Shown: positions 17,326 to 26,336 of the stretch, piece by piece | Numbering within the stretch: the first letter of the stretch is position 1 | Layout of the letters: the number at the start of each line of letters is the position of its first letter | NCBI RefSeq assembly: GCF_008369105.1 | Contig: NZ_VINQ01000001.1 | Span: 496,001-560,000 of the forward strand | Length of the DNA: 64,000 nucleotides | DNA from: Aquicoccus porphyridii | GTDB lineage: Bacteria; Pseudomonadota; Alphaproteobacteria; Rhodobacterales; Rhodobacteraceae | Direction: 5' to 3' | Notes under the pieces: generated by a model | What the model was told of the DNA's origin: nothing | The model's input: only the letters and a program-made list of their open reading frames with translations | Database searches by the model: none | Made by a program: the position numbers and the translations under genes

Positions 17326-19746
17326 CTAGGCGCGCAGGCGCTTGCCGTCGGGATCGAAGGGCGGGCGTTCAAGGATGCGCGCGCGGTGGGGGCGGCCGAG
17401 CACCATGATCTCGACCGCGTCGCCCGGCCCCGCATCCTTCACAAAGCCGAGCGCGAGGCTCATCCCCACGTGATAGCCATAGCCGCCCGAGGTCACGCGA
17501 CCGATCCCCTGCCCGTCCTTGAAGATCGGCTCGCCGCCCGTCGCGTCCGCGCCCGAGGCGGTCACGTCGCCCTCATCCAGCGCCAGCATCACCAGCGTTT
17601 CGCGTGCGTCGCGGGCCATCACCTCGGCCACGGCCGCGCGGTGCAGGAAGTCCTTGTCCAGTTTCACCAGCCGCTCCAGCCCGACCTCCTGTGGCCAGTA
17701 TTCGGGGGAATATTCGCGCCCCCATGAGCCATAGCCCTTTTCCAGCCGGAGCGACATGAGCGCGCGCGACCCGACCGGCCCCGCGCCAAACGCGCGCCCT
17801 GCCTCCAACAGCGCGGTGTAAAGCCGGGTCTGATCTTCGGCGGCGCAATGCAGCTCCCATCCCAGGTCACCGGTGAACGAGACCCGCAGCGCGAGGCACT
17901 CGACCCCGGCCAGTTCGATCCGGTTTGATCGCATGAAGGGAAAGTCCGCCGTTTCAAGCGACGCATTGGTGAGCCGCGCCAGCATCTCGCGCGATTTTGG
18001 TCCCGCCACGTTGAATCCGCAGGTGGTGTCGGTCAGCGATTGGCATGTCGTCCCGTCGGGCAGCGGCACCATGGCGAAGAACCGGCTGTGATAGCGTTCA
18101 GCCATACCCGAACCGATGATCCAGAATTCATCCTCAGCCAGCCGGGTGACGGTGAAATCGCCCGCGATGCCGCCACGCTTGCCAATGAGCGGCGTGAGGC
18201 AGGACCGCCCCACCGCGCGCGGCATGCGGTTGGCGAAGAGCGCGTTGAGCCACTCCTCGGCCCCCGGCCCCGCCACCCGGTATTTGGCGAAGTTCGAGAT
18301 GTCGATGATGCCCGCGTGGTCGCGCAGCATCCGCGCCTCGGCGCCAACGGGTTCCCACCAGTTCTGACGGGTAAAGCCGTTGGTGTCCCGCGCGCCCGGC
18401 GCATCGGCGAACCAGAGCGGGTGTTCCCAGCCATAGTTGAGGCCGAAGACCGCGCCCATCTCGCGCTGCATGTCATGGGCGGGGCGGGTGCGTGCGGGGC
18501 GGCCGGCGCTGCGTTCCTCGTTCGGGAAATGGATGGCGAAACGGTGGGCATATTGGTCGGCGACGCGGGCGCGGGTGAACTCCTTGCCCGCCCATGCGCC
18601 GAACCGCGCCACGTCCCATGCGAACATATCGAGGCCGGTTTCGCCCGTCGTGATCCATTCGGCGGCCAGCTTGCCCATGCCGCCGGATTGCGAGAATCCG
18701 GGGATGATGCCGCAGCAGGCGAAGTAGCCCGGGCGTTCGGGCACCGGGCCGAAAAGCACGTTCGCATCGGGTGACCAGATCATCGGCCCGTTGATCACCC
18801 GCTTGATCCCCGCCTCGCCCACCGCGGGCACGCGGTCGATGGCGCGCAGCATGTTTTCCTCGATCCGGTCGAGATCGTCGGCAAAAAGCTCGTGCCCGAA
18901 ATCGGGGGGCGTGCCGTCCTCGGCCCAGAAGCGCATGTCGCGCTCATAGGCGCCGACGAGAAGCCCCTGCCCTTCCTGACGCAGGTAATATTCGCCGTCG
19001 CGGTCCGCCACGGATGGCAGGCGGCGGGTCATCGCGGCGATCTGGGGAATCGTTTCGGTCACGAAATACTGGTGTTCGGTGGGTTGCAGGGGCAGCGTGA
19101 TCCCGGCCATGGCGGCCACCTCGCGCGCCCAGAGCCCGGCGGCGTTGATCACCCATGGCGTTCTGATATCGCCCTTTTCGGTGCGCACGATCCATGTGCC
19201 GTCGGGTTGCGCCTCGGTCGCCGTTACCGGGGTAAAGCGGATGATCTCGGCCCCGCCCGCCCGCGCGCCAAGGGCATAGGCGTTGGTCACGCCCGAAGGG
19301 TCGACATTGCCGCCATCGGGTTCATACATGATGCAGCGGATGCCGTCGAAATCGACCAGCGGGTGCAGGCGCTCGGCCTCGGTCCGCGAGATTTCATGGT
19401 AGTTCATGCCATAAAGTTTGGCCTTGGCCGCCTGAAGCCGGAGCTGATGTTCGCGCGCCTCGCTCTGGGCGAGGTAGAGCGAGCCGGGTTGAAAGATGCC
19501 GCAGGATTGGCCGGTTTCCTGTTCGAGATCCCGGTAAAGCTGCATCGTGTAATGCTGGATGCGGCTGATATTGGTGTTGTCGTGGAGCCCGTGGATATTG
19601 GCGGCGGCGTGCCATGTGGAGCCGCTCGTCAGCTCGTCGCGTTCGAGCAGGATCACGTCGGACCATCCCGATTTGGTCAGGTGGTAGAGGATCGAACAGC
19701 CGATCACGCCGCCGCCGATCACGACGGCCTGTGCATGGGTGCGCAT
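17326..19746 (-). CDS. FAD-dependent dimethylglycine/sarcosine dehydrogenase-like protein (paralog 1)
   Basis: An 806-residue two-part flavoprotein. The N-terminal DAO-type oxidoreductase starts with the FAD fold AVVIGGGVIGCSILYHLTKS; SGSTWHAA places a histidine at residue 46 where dimethylglycine and sarcosine dehydrogenases attach FAD covalently. A middle FAO_M region precedes GcvT-like folate-binding domains (about residues 430-800) with FTGDLGWELH and RALMSLRLEKGYGSWG. Such enzymes demethylate N-methyl amino acids and pass the one-carbon unit to tetrahydrofolate. Start 19746 has AAGGAG upstream; the frame stays open another 1.5 kb upstream but that is antisense to paralog 2. Exact substrate cannot be told. 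Confidence 0.88.
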   Translation of the reverse strand: MRTHAQAVVIGGGVIGCSILYHLTKSGWSDVILLERDELTSGSTWHAAANIHGLHDNTNISRIQHYTMQLYRDLEQETGQSCGIFQPGSLYLAQSEAREHQLRLQAAKAKLYGMNYHEISRTEAERLHPLVDFDGIRCIMYEPDGGNVDPSGVTNAYALGARAGGAEIIRFTPVTATEAQPDGTWIVRTEKGDIRTPWVINAAGLWAREVAAMAGITLPLQPTEHQYFVTETIPQIAAMTRRLPSVADRDGEYYLRQEGQGLLVGAYERDMRFWAEDGTPPDFGHELFADDLDRIEENMLRAIDRVPAVGEAGIKRVINGPMIWSPDANVLFGPVPERPGYFACCGIIPGFSQSGGMGKLAAEWITTGETGLDMFAWDVARFGAWAGKEFTRARVADQYAHRFAIHFPNEERSAGRPARTRPAHDMQREMGAVFGLNYGWEHPLWFADAPGARDTNGFTRQNWWEPVGAEARMLRDHAGIIDISNFAKYRVAGPGAEEWLNALFANRMPRAVGRSCLTPLIGKRGGIAGDFTVTRLAEDEFWIIGSGMAERYHSRFFAMVPLPDGTTCQSLTDTTCGFNVAGPKSREMLARLTNASLETADFPFMRSNRIELAGVECLALRVSFTGDLGWELHCAAEDQTRLYTALLEAGRAFGAGPVGSRALMSLRLEKGYGSWGREYSPEYWPQEVGLERLVKLDKDFLHRAAVAEVMARDARETLVMLALDEGDVTASGADATGGEPIFKDGQGIGRVTSGGYGYHVGMSLALGFVKDAGPGDAVEIMVLGRPHRARILERPPFDPDGKRLRA

Positions 19747-19935
19747 GGGGGCTCCTTGCTTTTGTCCCGGGTCGCGGGTCGGGTTGTGACCCGGCCCGTT
19801 CCCCGCCAGATTGGCGCAGGGCGCACGGGGCGAATTGCCCGAATGCGACGTGCTTCGTCGCTCAGTGACATGCCGGGGGGCGGGTGAAACGGTCAGGGTG
19901 ACGGCAACGCGGGAAAAACGAGAGGGAAAAGGGCG
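19747..19935. promoter_or_regulatory. Divergent promoter region between the two flavoprotein genes
   Basis: This 189-bp stretch separates the starts of two divergent paralogous dehydrogenases and must contain their promoters. A short GGGTC...GACCC inverted repeat is present near 19780. No riboswitch or recognisable operator was identified. The sequence is GC-rich and gives no clear -35/-10 pair by eye. Confidence 0.4.
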
Positions 19936-22389
19936 ATGAAAACCAGTGCGCGCGTGGTCGTGATCGGGGGTGGGGTCGTTGGGTGTTCGGTGCTGTATCA
20001 CCTGACCAAGCTGGGCTGGTCGGATGTGATGCTGGTCGAGCGCAGCGAATTGACGAGCGGCAGCACGTGGCACGCGGCGGGCGGGTTTCACACGCTCAAC
20101 GGCGATACCAACATGGCCGCGCTTCAGGGCTATACGATCCGGCTTTACAAGGAACTGGAAGAGATCACCGGGCTGAGCTGCGGGTTGCATCACGTGGGCG
20201 GGATCACGCTTGCGGACAATCGCGACCGGATGGACATGCTTCTGGCCGAGCGGGCCAAGCATCGCTACATGGGGCTGGAAACCGAGATCGTGGGGCCGGA
20301 AGAGATCAGGAAAATCGCGCCGGTGACCAATACCGAGGGCGTGATCGGGGCGCTTTACGATCCGCTTGACGGGCATCTCGACCCTTCGGGCACGACCCAT
20401 GCCTATGCCAAGGCCGCGCGCATGGGCGGGGCCACGATCGAGACGCATTGCATGGTGCGCGAGACCAACCAGCGCGCCGACGGGACGTGGGACGTGGTGA
20501 CCGACAAGGGCACGATCCATGCCGAGCACCTGGTCAACGCGGGCGGATTGTGGGCGCGCGAGGTGGGGGCGATGGCGGGGGTCTATTTCCCGCTGCACCC
20601 GATGGAGCATCAATATATCGTCACCGAGGAAGTGCCCGAGATCGCCGCGATGATCGACGCGGGGGGCGAGCATCCGCACGTGATGGACCCGGCCGGAGAA
20701 AGTTATTTGCGGCAGGAGGGGCGCGGCCTGTGCATCGGGTTCTACGAGCAGCCCTGTCGACCATGGGCGGTGGATGGCACGCCATGGCAGTTCGGGCATG
20801 AGTTGTTGCCCGACGATTTCGACAAGATCGAGGACAGCATCGCATTCGCCTATCGCCGGTTTCCGGCGCTCGAGCGTGCGGGGGTGAAATCGGTCATTCA
20901 CGGGCCGTTCACCTTCGCGCCCGATGGTAATCCGCTGGTGGGGCCGGTGCCGGGGATGCGCAATTACTGGTCGGCCTGCGCTGTGATGGCCGGGTTCAGC
21001 CAGGGCGGTGGCGTGGGCCTGATGCTGGCGCAGTGGATGGTCGAGGGAGAATGCGAGCGTGACACGTTCGCGATGGATTGCGCGCGCTTTGGCGACTGGA
21101 TCACGCCGGGATATACGCGGCCCAAGGTGATCGAGAATTACCAGAAACGCTTTTCCGTGGCTTATCCGAACGAGGAACTGCCCGCCGCGCGGCCCTGTCG
21201 CCAGACGCCGATGTATGACATCTTTGACGGCATGGGCGCGGTCTGGGGCGCGCAATACGGGCTCGAGGTGGTCAACTATTTTGCGCAAGGCTACGCGGTC
21301 TCAAGCAGCGAAGCGGTAGGCCAGGAAAAAGAGCCGCGATTCGAGACGCCGTCTTTCCGCCGCTCGAACGCCTGGGACGCCACCGCGCGCGAGGTCAGGG
21401 CCGTGCGCGAGGCGGTGGGCATCAACGAGGTGCATAATTTCGGCAAATACCTGGTGACGGGTCCGAATGCGCGCGCATGGCTCGACCGGATCATGGCGGG
21501 GCGCATTCCCAAGCCGGGGCGGTTGTCGCTGACCCCGATGCTGTCGCCCAAGGGGCGGCTCATCGGCGATTTCACCGTTTCCTGCCTGTCGGACGATGCG
21601 TTCCAACTGACCGCATCCTATGGCTCCCAAGCCTATCACATGCGCTGGTTCGAGCAGAACGAGGCCGAAGGCGTGCGGGTCGAGAACATCAGTGACCGGC
21701 TCAACGGGTTCCAGATCGCGGGGCCGAAGGCGCGCGAGGTCTTGCAATCGGTGGTGCGCGAGGATCTGTCGGACATGCGTTTCATGGATCTGCGGCATCT
21801 GACCGTGGGCATGGTCGATTGCCTTGTGCAGCGGGTGAGCTATACCGGCGATCTGGGTTTCGAGATCTATTGCGACCCGATGGCGCAACGCAGCCTCTGG
21901 ACGACGCTGTGGGAGGCGGGCCAGCCGCATGGGATGAAGCCCTTTGGCATGCGCGCGATGATGAGCCTCAGGCTCGACAAGTTTTTCGGTGCGTGGCTGC
22001 GCGAATTCTCGCCCGATTACACGGCGGGCGAAACCGGGCTGGACCGTTTCATCCAATGGTCGAAAGAGGTCGATTTCATCGGGAGAGCGGCGGCAGAGGC
22101 CGAGCGCGAGGCGGGGGCGGCACGCAAGCTCGTGGCGTTCGAAGTCGAGGCCGAGGACGCGGATGTGCAAGCCTATGAGCCGATCTGGATCGATGGCACG
22201 GTGCGGGGGTTCTGCACCTCCGGGGGGTATTCGCACCATGCGGGCAAGTCGATCGCGCAGGGGCTGATCCCGCGCGAGATGGCGGCGGAGGGTCTTGAGG
22301 CCGAGATCGAGATCCTCGGCGAGATGCGCAAGGCGCGGTTGATCGAAACGCCGCTGTTCGATGCGGACGGTGCGCGGATGCGGGGCTGA
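19936..22389 (+). CDS. FAD-dependent dimethylglycine/sarcosine dehydrogenase-like protein (paralog 2)
   Basis: An 817-residue homologue of the divergent gene next door with the same domain order: FAD fold VVVIGGGVVGCSVLYHLTKL, the STWHAAGG motif with His46 as probable covalent flavin site, an FAO_M region near residues 370-425, then GcvT and GcvT_C domains (about 430-810; YTGDLGFEIYCDP, MMSLRLDKFFGAW). It should oxidise an N-methylated amino acid in the glycine betaine degradation series and load formaldehyde onto folate. GAGGGAAAAGGGCG precedes the ATG. The two paralogs differ notably in substrate-side residues, so they probably act on different substrates. Confidence 0.88.
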   Translation: MKTSARVVVIGGGVVGCSVLYHLTKLGWSDVMLVERSELTSGSTWHAAGGFHTLNGDTNMAALQGYTIRLYKELEEITGLSCGLHHVGGITLADNRDRMDMLLAERAKHRYMGLETEIVGPEEIRKIAPVTNTEGVIGALYDPLDGHLDPSGTTHAYAKAARMGGATIETHCMVRETNQRADGTWDVVTDKGTIHAEHLVNAGGLWAREVGAMAGVYFPLHPMEHQYIVTEEVPEIAAMIDAGGEHPHVMDPAGESYLRQEGRGLCIGFYEQPCRPWAVDGTPWQFGHELLPDDFDKIEDSIAFAYRRFPALERAGVKSVIHGPFTFAPDGNPLVGPVPGMRNYWSACAVMAGFSQGGGVGLMLAQWMVEGECERDTFAMDCARFGDWITPGYTRPKVIENYQKRFSVAYPNEELPAARPCRQTPMYDIFDGMGAVWGAQYGLEVVNYFAQGYAVSSSEAVGQEKEPRFETPSFRRSNAWDATAREVRAVREAVGINEVHNFGKYLVTGPNARAWLDRIMAGRIPKPGRLSLTPMLSPKGRLIGDFTVSCLSDDAFQLTASYGSQAYHMRWFEQNEAEGVRVENISDRLNGFQIAGPKAREVLQSVVREDLSDMRFMDLRHLTVGMVDCLVQRVSYTGDLGFEIYCDPMAQRSLWTTLWEAGQPHGMKPFGMRAMMSLRLDKFFGAWLREFSPDYTAGETGLDRFIQWSKEVDFIGRAAAEAEREAGAARKLVAFEVEAEDADVQAYEPIWIDGTVRGFCTSGGYSHHAGKSIAQGLIPREMAAEGLEAEIEILGEMRKARLIETPLFDADGARMRG

Positions 22390-22428
22390 GGCTTGTCTTC
22401 CGGGCCGCGCATGGCAAGACTGCGCGGC

Positions 22429-23007
22429 ATGGACCGCATCGCCATATTGATCCTCGCGGCCGGGGCATCGTCCCGGATGCGAGGGCGTGACAAGCTGCTG
22501 GAAGACATCGAGGGCGTGCGGCTATTGTCGCGGGTGGTGACGCGGGCCGTGGCCTCGGGGCTTCCGGTATTCGTGGCCCTGCCCGGCCCGGATCATCCAC
22601 GCGCAAAACTGATCGGTGAAGCCCAGCCGGTTTACGTGGCCGATGCGACCGAGGGTATGGGCGCGTCGATCAGATCGGGGGTTGCGGCGTTGGCCCGGGG
22701 CGCGGGCGCGGTGATGATCCTGCCCGCCGACATGCCCGACCTCACCACGGCGGACATGGAGGCGATGCGGAATGCGTTTCGCGCGGCGCCCGACCAGGTG
22801 CATCGCGCAACCGCCGCGGATGGCACGCCGGGGCATCCGGTGGTGTTTCCGGCTAGGCTTTTCCCGGCGCTGATGGCGTTGCAGGGCGATGCGGGGGCGC
22901 GAGCGGTTCTGCGCGACGAGGCGGTGAACCTCGTTCCCCTGCCCGGTCGGCACGCGCTGATTGATCTCGACACGCCCGAGGATTTCGCGGAGTGGCGGGC
23001 CCGGTGA
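22429..23007 (+). CDS. MobA-like nucleotidyltransferase (molybdenum-cofactor type)
   Basis: A protein of about 192 residues with the NTP-transferase fold: RIAILILAAGASSRMRGRDKLL is the nucleotide-binding start, ILPADMPDLTTADM is the metal-binding segment and HPVVFPARLFPAL the substrate part. It resembles MocA/MobA proteins that add CMP or GMP to molybdopterin, which would fit the BisC-type molybdoenzyme at the end of the window, but the two are 39 kb apart. The start is uncertain (22393 TTG, 22411 ATG or 22429 ATG); 22429 places the conserved core at the N-terminus. It follows paralog 2 closely on the same strand. Confidence 0.8.
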   Translation: MDRIAILILAAGASSRMRGRDKLLEDIEGVRLLSRVVTRAVASGLPVFVALPGPDHPRAKLIGEAQPVYVADATEGMGASIRSGVAALARGAGAVMILPADMPDLTTADMEAMRNAFRAAPDQVHRATAADGTPGHPVVFPARLFPALMALQGDAGARAVLRDEAVNLVPLPGRHALIDLDTPEDFAEWRAR

Positions 23008-23109
23008 GCCCATGAAGGATGGGGGAAAGATGCGAACACCCTTCCCCCAAGTGCCCGGGTGAAGGATCAGCACCCGAGGCAGCCGCATATTCGTATCATT
23101 TGGGGGGTG

Positions 23110-23142
23110 TCCGGGGCCACATGTGTCACGCGCGGCCCCGGA
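23110..23142. terminator. Stem-loop downstream of the Hint/RTX gene
   Basis: Perfect 9-bp arms TCCGGGGCC (23110-23118) and GGCCCCGGA (23134-23142) around a 15-nt loop. It lies 45 bp beyond the stop of the minus-strand Hint/RTX gene and 102 bp past the plus-strand MobA-like gene, so it may serve both convergent genes. No T-run. Confidence 0.5.
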
Positions 23143-23186
23143 TCAATCCATGGTTCAGCCAGCGAGCAGCCGGGCCTCGTGCCGTT

Positions 23187-25487
23187 TCAGCGCGCGGCGC
23201 GCGGCGGCGTAATCGTCGACCCCTCGGTGGTGGTAAGCTCGGGGAACAGGTCGAGGATCTCGCCGCGCTGCTCCCGTCCCAGACCGTCGAGCACATTGGC
23301 CCCCGGCTGGAAGCTTTCGGACCATGCGCCGTTGGCGAGCACCACCTCGTGATGGTCGAACATGAAGTGGACATAGGTGACGCCCAGCGTGCCGACCTCG
23401 TCGATACCGGGCATCGCGGTCAGATGCTTGGCGGCGGCCAGCACTTCGGTTTCCTCGAAGTAGAGCTGGGTCTTGTCGCCGGTCAGAAGCATCCGGTGCT
23501 GCGGGCTGACCAGGATGTCATGCTCGGGCAGGTTGTGACCGAGGCTGCCTTTCTGGATCAGGATCGGGCGCAGGTCCGGCTTGCGGGCCAATTCGTGACC
23601 GGTAAGCGTGCGGGTGCCGATCCAGCGAATTTCCTGGATACCGTTGTCGCGGGTGATGATCTTGTCGCCCGGTTGCAGATCCTCGACCATCCGCTCGCCC
23701 TTGGGGGTGGCGATGGCGGTGCCGGGGGTGAAGCAGGGCACGACATTCTCGATCTCGCGGAATTCGAGCGCGCCGGAATCTTCGCCATCGGCGTTCAGAT
23801 AGTGCACGATGCCGTCTTCGCGGTCCTCGGAGGTGTATTCGATCCGCAGGCTGCCGCCTTCGGGGGCCGAGCCCCTGAGGTCGAGCGTGTCATAATCGTA
23901 GGGCAGGCCATCGTCGGGATTGGTTCCGTCGGGACCGCCGCCACCATCCACGACATCGCCGGGATTGGCGTTGGTGAACGTGTCGCGCCCGTCGCCGCCG
24001 AGCATGGTGTCATCGCCCGAGCCGCCGTCGAGCGTGTCGTCGCCATCGCCGCCGACCAGCGTGTCGTGACCCTCTTCGCCCTGGATGAGGTCATCGCCCG
24101 GTCCGGCATAAACGAGATCGTCGCCCTCACCGGCAAGGATCGTGTCATCGCCCGGCCCCGCGATCACGATATCGTCGTTCGATCCGTCGCGCGCATCGTT
24201 GGCGTCGATCATGTCGCCCTGCGGGTCGCCGGTGTAATCAATGTCGATCAGGTCATCGCCACCGGTGCCTTCGACGATGTAGTTCGGGCCGCCGTCGCCG
24301 CCTTCGTTCACGGTAACTGTGACGGTGCCCGTGGCGGAATTGCCATCCGTGTCCTCGACCGTGTAGTCGAACGTATCCTCACCGGTAAAGCCCGCGTCGG
24401 GGACATAGATGACCCGGCCATCCGGGGCCACGATCGTCGTGCCGTTCGCCGGATCGGTGGTGCCGGTCACGCTGAGCGGCTGGTCCTGCGGGTCGGTGTC
24501 GTTTTCCAGAATGTCGATGACGACGGGCGTGTCTTCGCCGGTCTCCGCGCTGTCGTCGCCCGGGACCGGAGCCTGCGGCCCGCCTTCGGGTTCGACCGCC
24601 ACCGTCACGGAGCCGGTCGCGGTGTTGCCGTCCGGGTCGGTGACCGTATAATCGAACGTATCCTCGCCGGTGAAGCCCGCCTCGGGCGTGTAGGTCACGG
24701 TGCCGTCGGGGTTGATCGTCACCGTGCCGTTCGCTGGATCGGACGTGCCGGTCACTTCGAGCGGCTGGCCCTGCGGATCGGTGTCGTTTTCCAGAACGTC
24801 GATCACGACGGGCGTGCCTTCGTCGGTTGCCGCACTGTCGTCGCCCGGAACCGGCTCCTGAGGCTCGGCATCCGTGGTCGAGAAATAGACGTCCGACACG
24901 GTGATCTTCTGATCGCCTTCGCCGGTGTTGTCATAGTCGATCACGACCGAGGCGACGGGTCCGGCGATCTCGACCAGGGCGGAGGCCTGCGCGTCGGTCG
25001 GCGTCCAGGAATTCGCGCCACCGCTCAGCGTGTTGCCGCTGCCGACCACGTCGCTGCCGGGGGTGACCGTGACGGGCACCTCGTTGCCCTCGGCGTCGAA
25101 GGCGCGGATCGTGAGCATGTCGAAATGGAAACCGGAAGATTCGCCGGTGTCTTCCGTGCCGCTGTCGATATCGTTGACCCGGAACGACACGTTCTGCACC
25201 GCGTCGCCGAACTCATCGTCGCTCGAAGCGAAGGAGATCGTGGTGGTGGAGGTGTCGGAGGTTCCGCCAGGGCCGCCATCGCCGAAGAGTTTCAGAAACG
25301 AGGTCGCGGAGAACGATTCGTCCGGCCCGACATAGCCTTCGGCGTTGAAGGTGAAGGCCTGTGCGCCCGCGTCCTGTTGATCGAATGCGACGGTGACGTC
25401 GACACCCCCCGTGTCCACCGTCTGGGATGCCCCAAAATCCGTTCCGTATGCTCCGAAGAGCCCCCAATCGAGTACCAGATCAGCCAT
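23187..25487 (-). CDS. Secreted RTX calcium-binding protein with cadherin-like repeats and C-terminal Hint domain
   Basis: A 766-residue acidic protein without a Sec signal peptide, as is usual for type I secretion substrates. Order: an N-terminal region of about 210 residues; two tandem Ig/cadherin-like repeats (about 212-306 and 307-394, each with PVPGDDSA, VVIDxLENDTDPQ and GFTGEDTFDYTV); glycine-aspartate RTX nonapeptides (about 405-510, GPGDDTILAGEGDD); and a Hint domain from about residue 583 (VPCFTPGTAIATPKGERMVEDL) that may self-process. No cognate type I exporter lies nearby. Function is probably at the cell surface or outside; the target is unknown. The opposite strand also stays open for long stretches because of the repetitive composition. 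Confidence 0.85.
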   Translation of the reverse strand: MADLVLDWGLFGAYGTDFGASQTVDTGGVDVTVAFDQQDAGAQAFTFNAEGYVGPDESFSATSFLKLFGDGGPGGTSDTSTTTISFASSDDEFGDAVQNVSFRVNDIDSGTEDTGESSGFHFDMLTIRAFDAEGNEVPVTVTPGSDVVGSGNTLSGGANSWTPTDAQASALVEIAGPVASVVIDYDNTGEGDQKITVSDVYFSTTDAEPQEPVPGDDSAATDEGTPVVIDVLENDTDPQGQPLEVTGTSDPANGTVTINPDGTVTYTPEAGFTGEDTFDYTVTDPDGNTATGSVTVAVEPEGGPQAPVPGDDSAETGEDTPVVIDILENDTDPQDQPLSVTGTTDPANGTTIVAPDGRVIYVPDAGFTGEDTFDYTVEDTDGNSATGTVTVTVNEGGDGGPNYIVEGTGGDDLIDIDYTGDPQGDMIDANDARDGSNDDIVIAGPGDDTILAGEGDDLVYAGPGDDLIQGEEGHDTLVGGDGDDTLDGGSGDDTMLGGDGRDTFTNANPGDVVDGGGGPDGTNPDDGLPYDYDTLDLRGSAPEGGSLRIEYTSEDREDGIVHYLNADGEDSGALEFREIENVVPCFTPGTAIATPKGERMVEDLQPGDKIITRDNGIQEIRWIGTRTLTGHELARKPDLRPILIQKGSLGHNLPEHDILVSPQHRMLLTGDKTQLYFEETEVLAAAKHLTAMPGIDEVGTLGVTYVHFMFDHHEVVLANGAWSESFQPGANVLDGLGREQRGEILDLFPELTTTEGSTITPPRAAR
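24306..24854 (-). repeat. Tandem intragenic repeat, two copies of about 270-285 bp
   Basis: The coding DNA for the two cadherin-like modules of the Hint/RTX protein repeats at 24570-24854 and 24306-24569. The protein copies share long identical stretches such as GFTGEDTFDYTV and DPANGT, which indicates a duplication within the gene and a site prone to copy-number change. Confidence 0.75.
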
Positions 25488-26192
25488 AGTAAAAAGACCC
25501 TTTCACATTTCACCGGTTTCCCGGCCTGTCGCGTGGCGACAATGCGGACCCTGACCGGCAAATTGCGCGGATGTGGCCCGTTAACCCTTCATGCGTGACA
25601 TGTTCGTAGCGCGTGGAGTGGAAAGGCTCGCACGGAAAATCGCGGGCCAAAGCCCGATCCGGCAGCATCGGCAGCACGCTGCACACTCATGCGCGCATGT
25701 CGCCTCTTTCCCCACATCGCACGGATGCGTCACAGTTCAGCGGCCGCCCCACGGCCAGCAGATGCGCCCCCCAGTTGGGCAGAATTAGAATAGCTTGCAC
25801 CTGTTCCCGGGCAAACCGGAATCTGACGGGAAAAAGACATGATTACTCTACTTATGGCTGAATGCCGCCATAATCTTGCCGGATTTATCCTCACTTTTCC
25901 TGCGATTGTTTCCATATTGGCAGCATCGCCTCTCAGTGATTTCACCTTTGGCCCAAGGTCTAAGCTGACGAAACTCGGGAAGACGTGGTCCGGGCTGGCC
26001 GGAAATATGTTTCCGAAACGAGAACAATCGAGAGCGAACAAATGTGTCGGAAATTTGTTCATTTTCCGGGCGCACTCGGCAGGTTCAGCCAGGTCCGGCG
26101 CATCAATCGTCGGGTTTTCCGACAATTGAACACGAATTCAAAATGGTTGTGGAAGACAGGGGGCCGAATCGATTGAGTCGTGGACCGGGTGT
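25488..26192. other. 705-bp intergenic region without a convincing gene
   Basis: Between the start of the Hint/RTX gene and tRNA-Leu. The part from about 25780 to 26160 is noticeably richer in A and T than its surroundings. Short frames exist on both strands (for example plus 25839-26129, 96 codons) but none has good composition, a good ribosome-binding site and a recognisable product together. The Hint/RTX promoter should lie in the first 150 bp. Weak inverted repeats occur near 26035-26060 (ACAAAT...ATTTGT). Confidence 0.4.
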
Positions 26193-26278
26193 TGGTGCCC
26201 AAGGAGAGATTCGAACTCTCACGCCCGTGAAGGCGGGGGATTTTGAATCCCCTGCGTCTACCATTCCGCCACTTGGGC
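26193..26278 (-). tRNA. tRNA-Leu (anticodon CAA)
   Basis: Read on the minus strand the gene starts GCCCAAGTGGCGGAATGG at 26278. The acceptor stem GCCCAAG pairs with CTTGGGC, the anticodon stem GGGGA/TCCCC encloses loop TTCAAAA with anticodon CAA, and the T-arm contains GTTCGAATC. A long variable arm makes it a class II tRNA, as leucine requires. The 3' CCA is encoded. Length 86 nt. It reads UUG codons. Confidence 0.95.
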
Positions 26279-26336
26279 CCGGTTCCCCCGTTTAACGCGA
26301 GGTCCGGGGCTTTGAAAAGGGCAAAATGCGCGGATC

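Noticed and set aside
19747-21288. 1.5-kb upstream extension of the minus-strand flavoprotein frame
   Set aside because: It lies antisense to the divergent paralog 2. The family start at 19746 has a proper ribosome-binding site.
23019-25598. 859-codon plus-strand frame
   Set aside because: It is antisense to the Hint/RTX gene and stays open because of the repetitive GC-rich coding sequence. The minus frame has clear domains, this one has none.
25839-26129. 96-codon plus-strand frame in the AT-richer gap
   Set aside because: An ATG and a modest frame exist, but there is no clear ribosome-binding site, no family likeness and the minus strand has equally long frames.
26193-26278. tRNA-Leu as a genomic-island attachment site
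   Set aside because: No integrase, no repeat of the tRNA 3' end and no change in gene character on either side.
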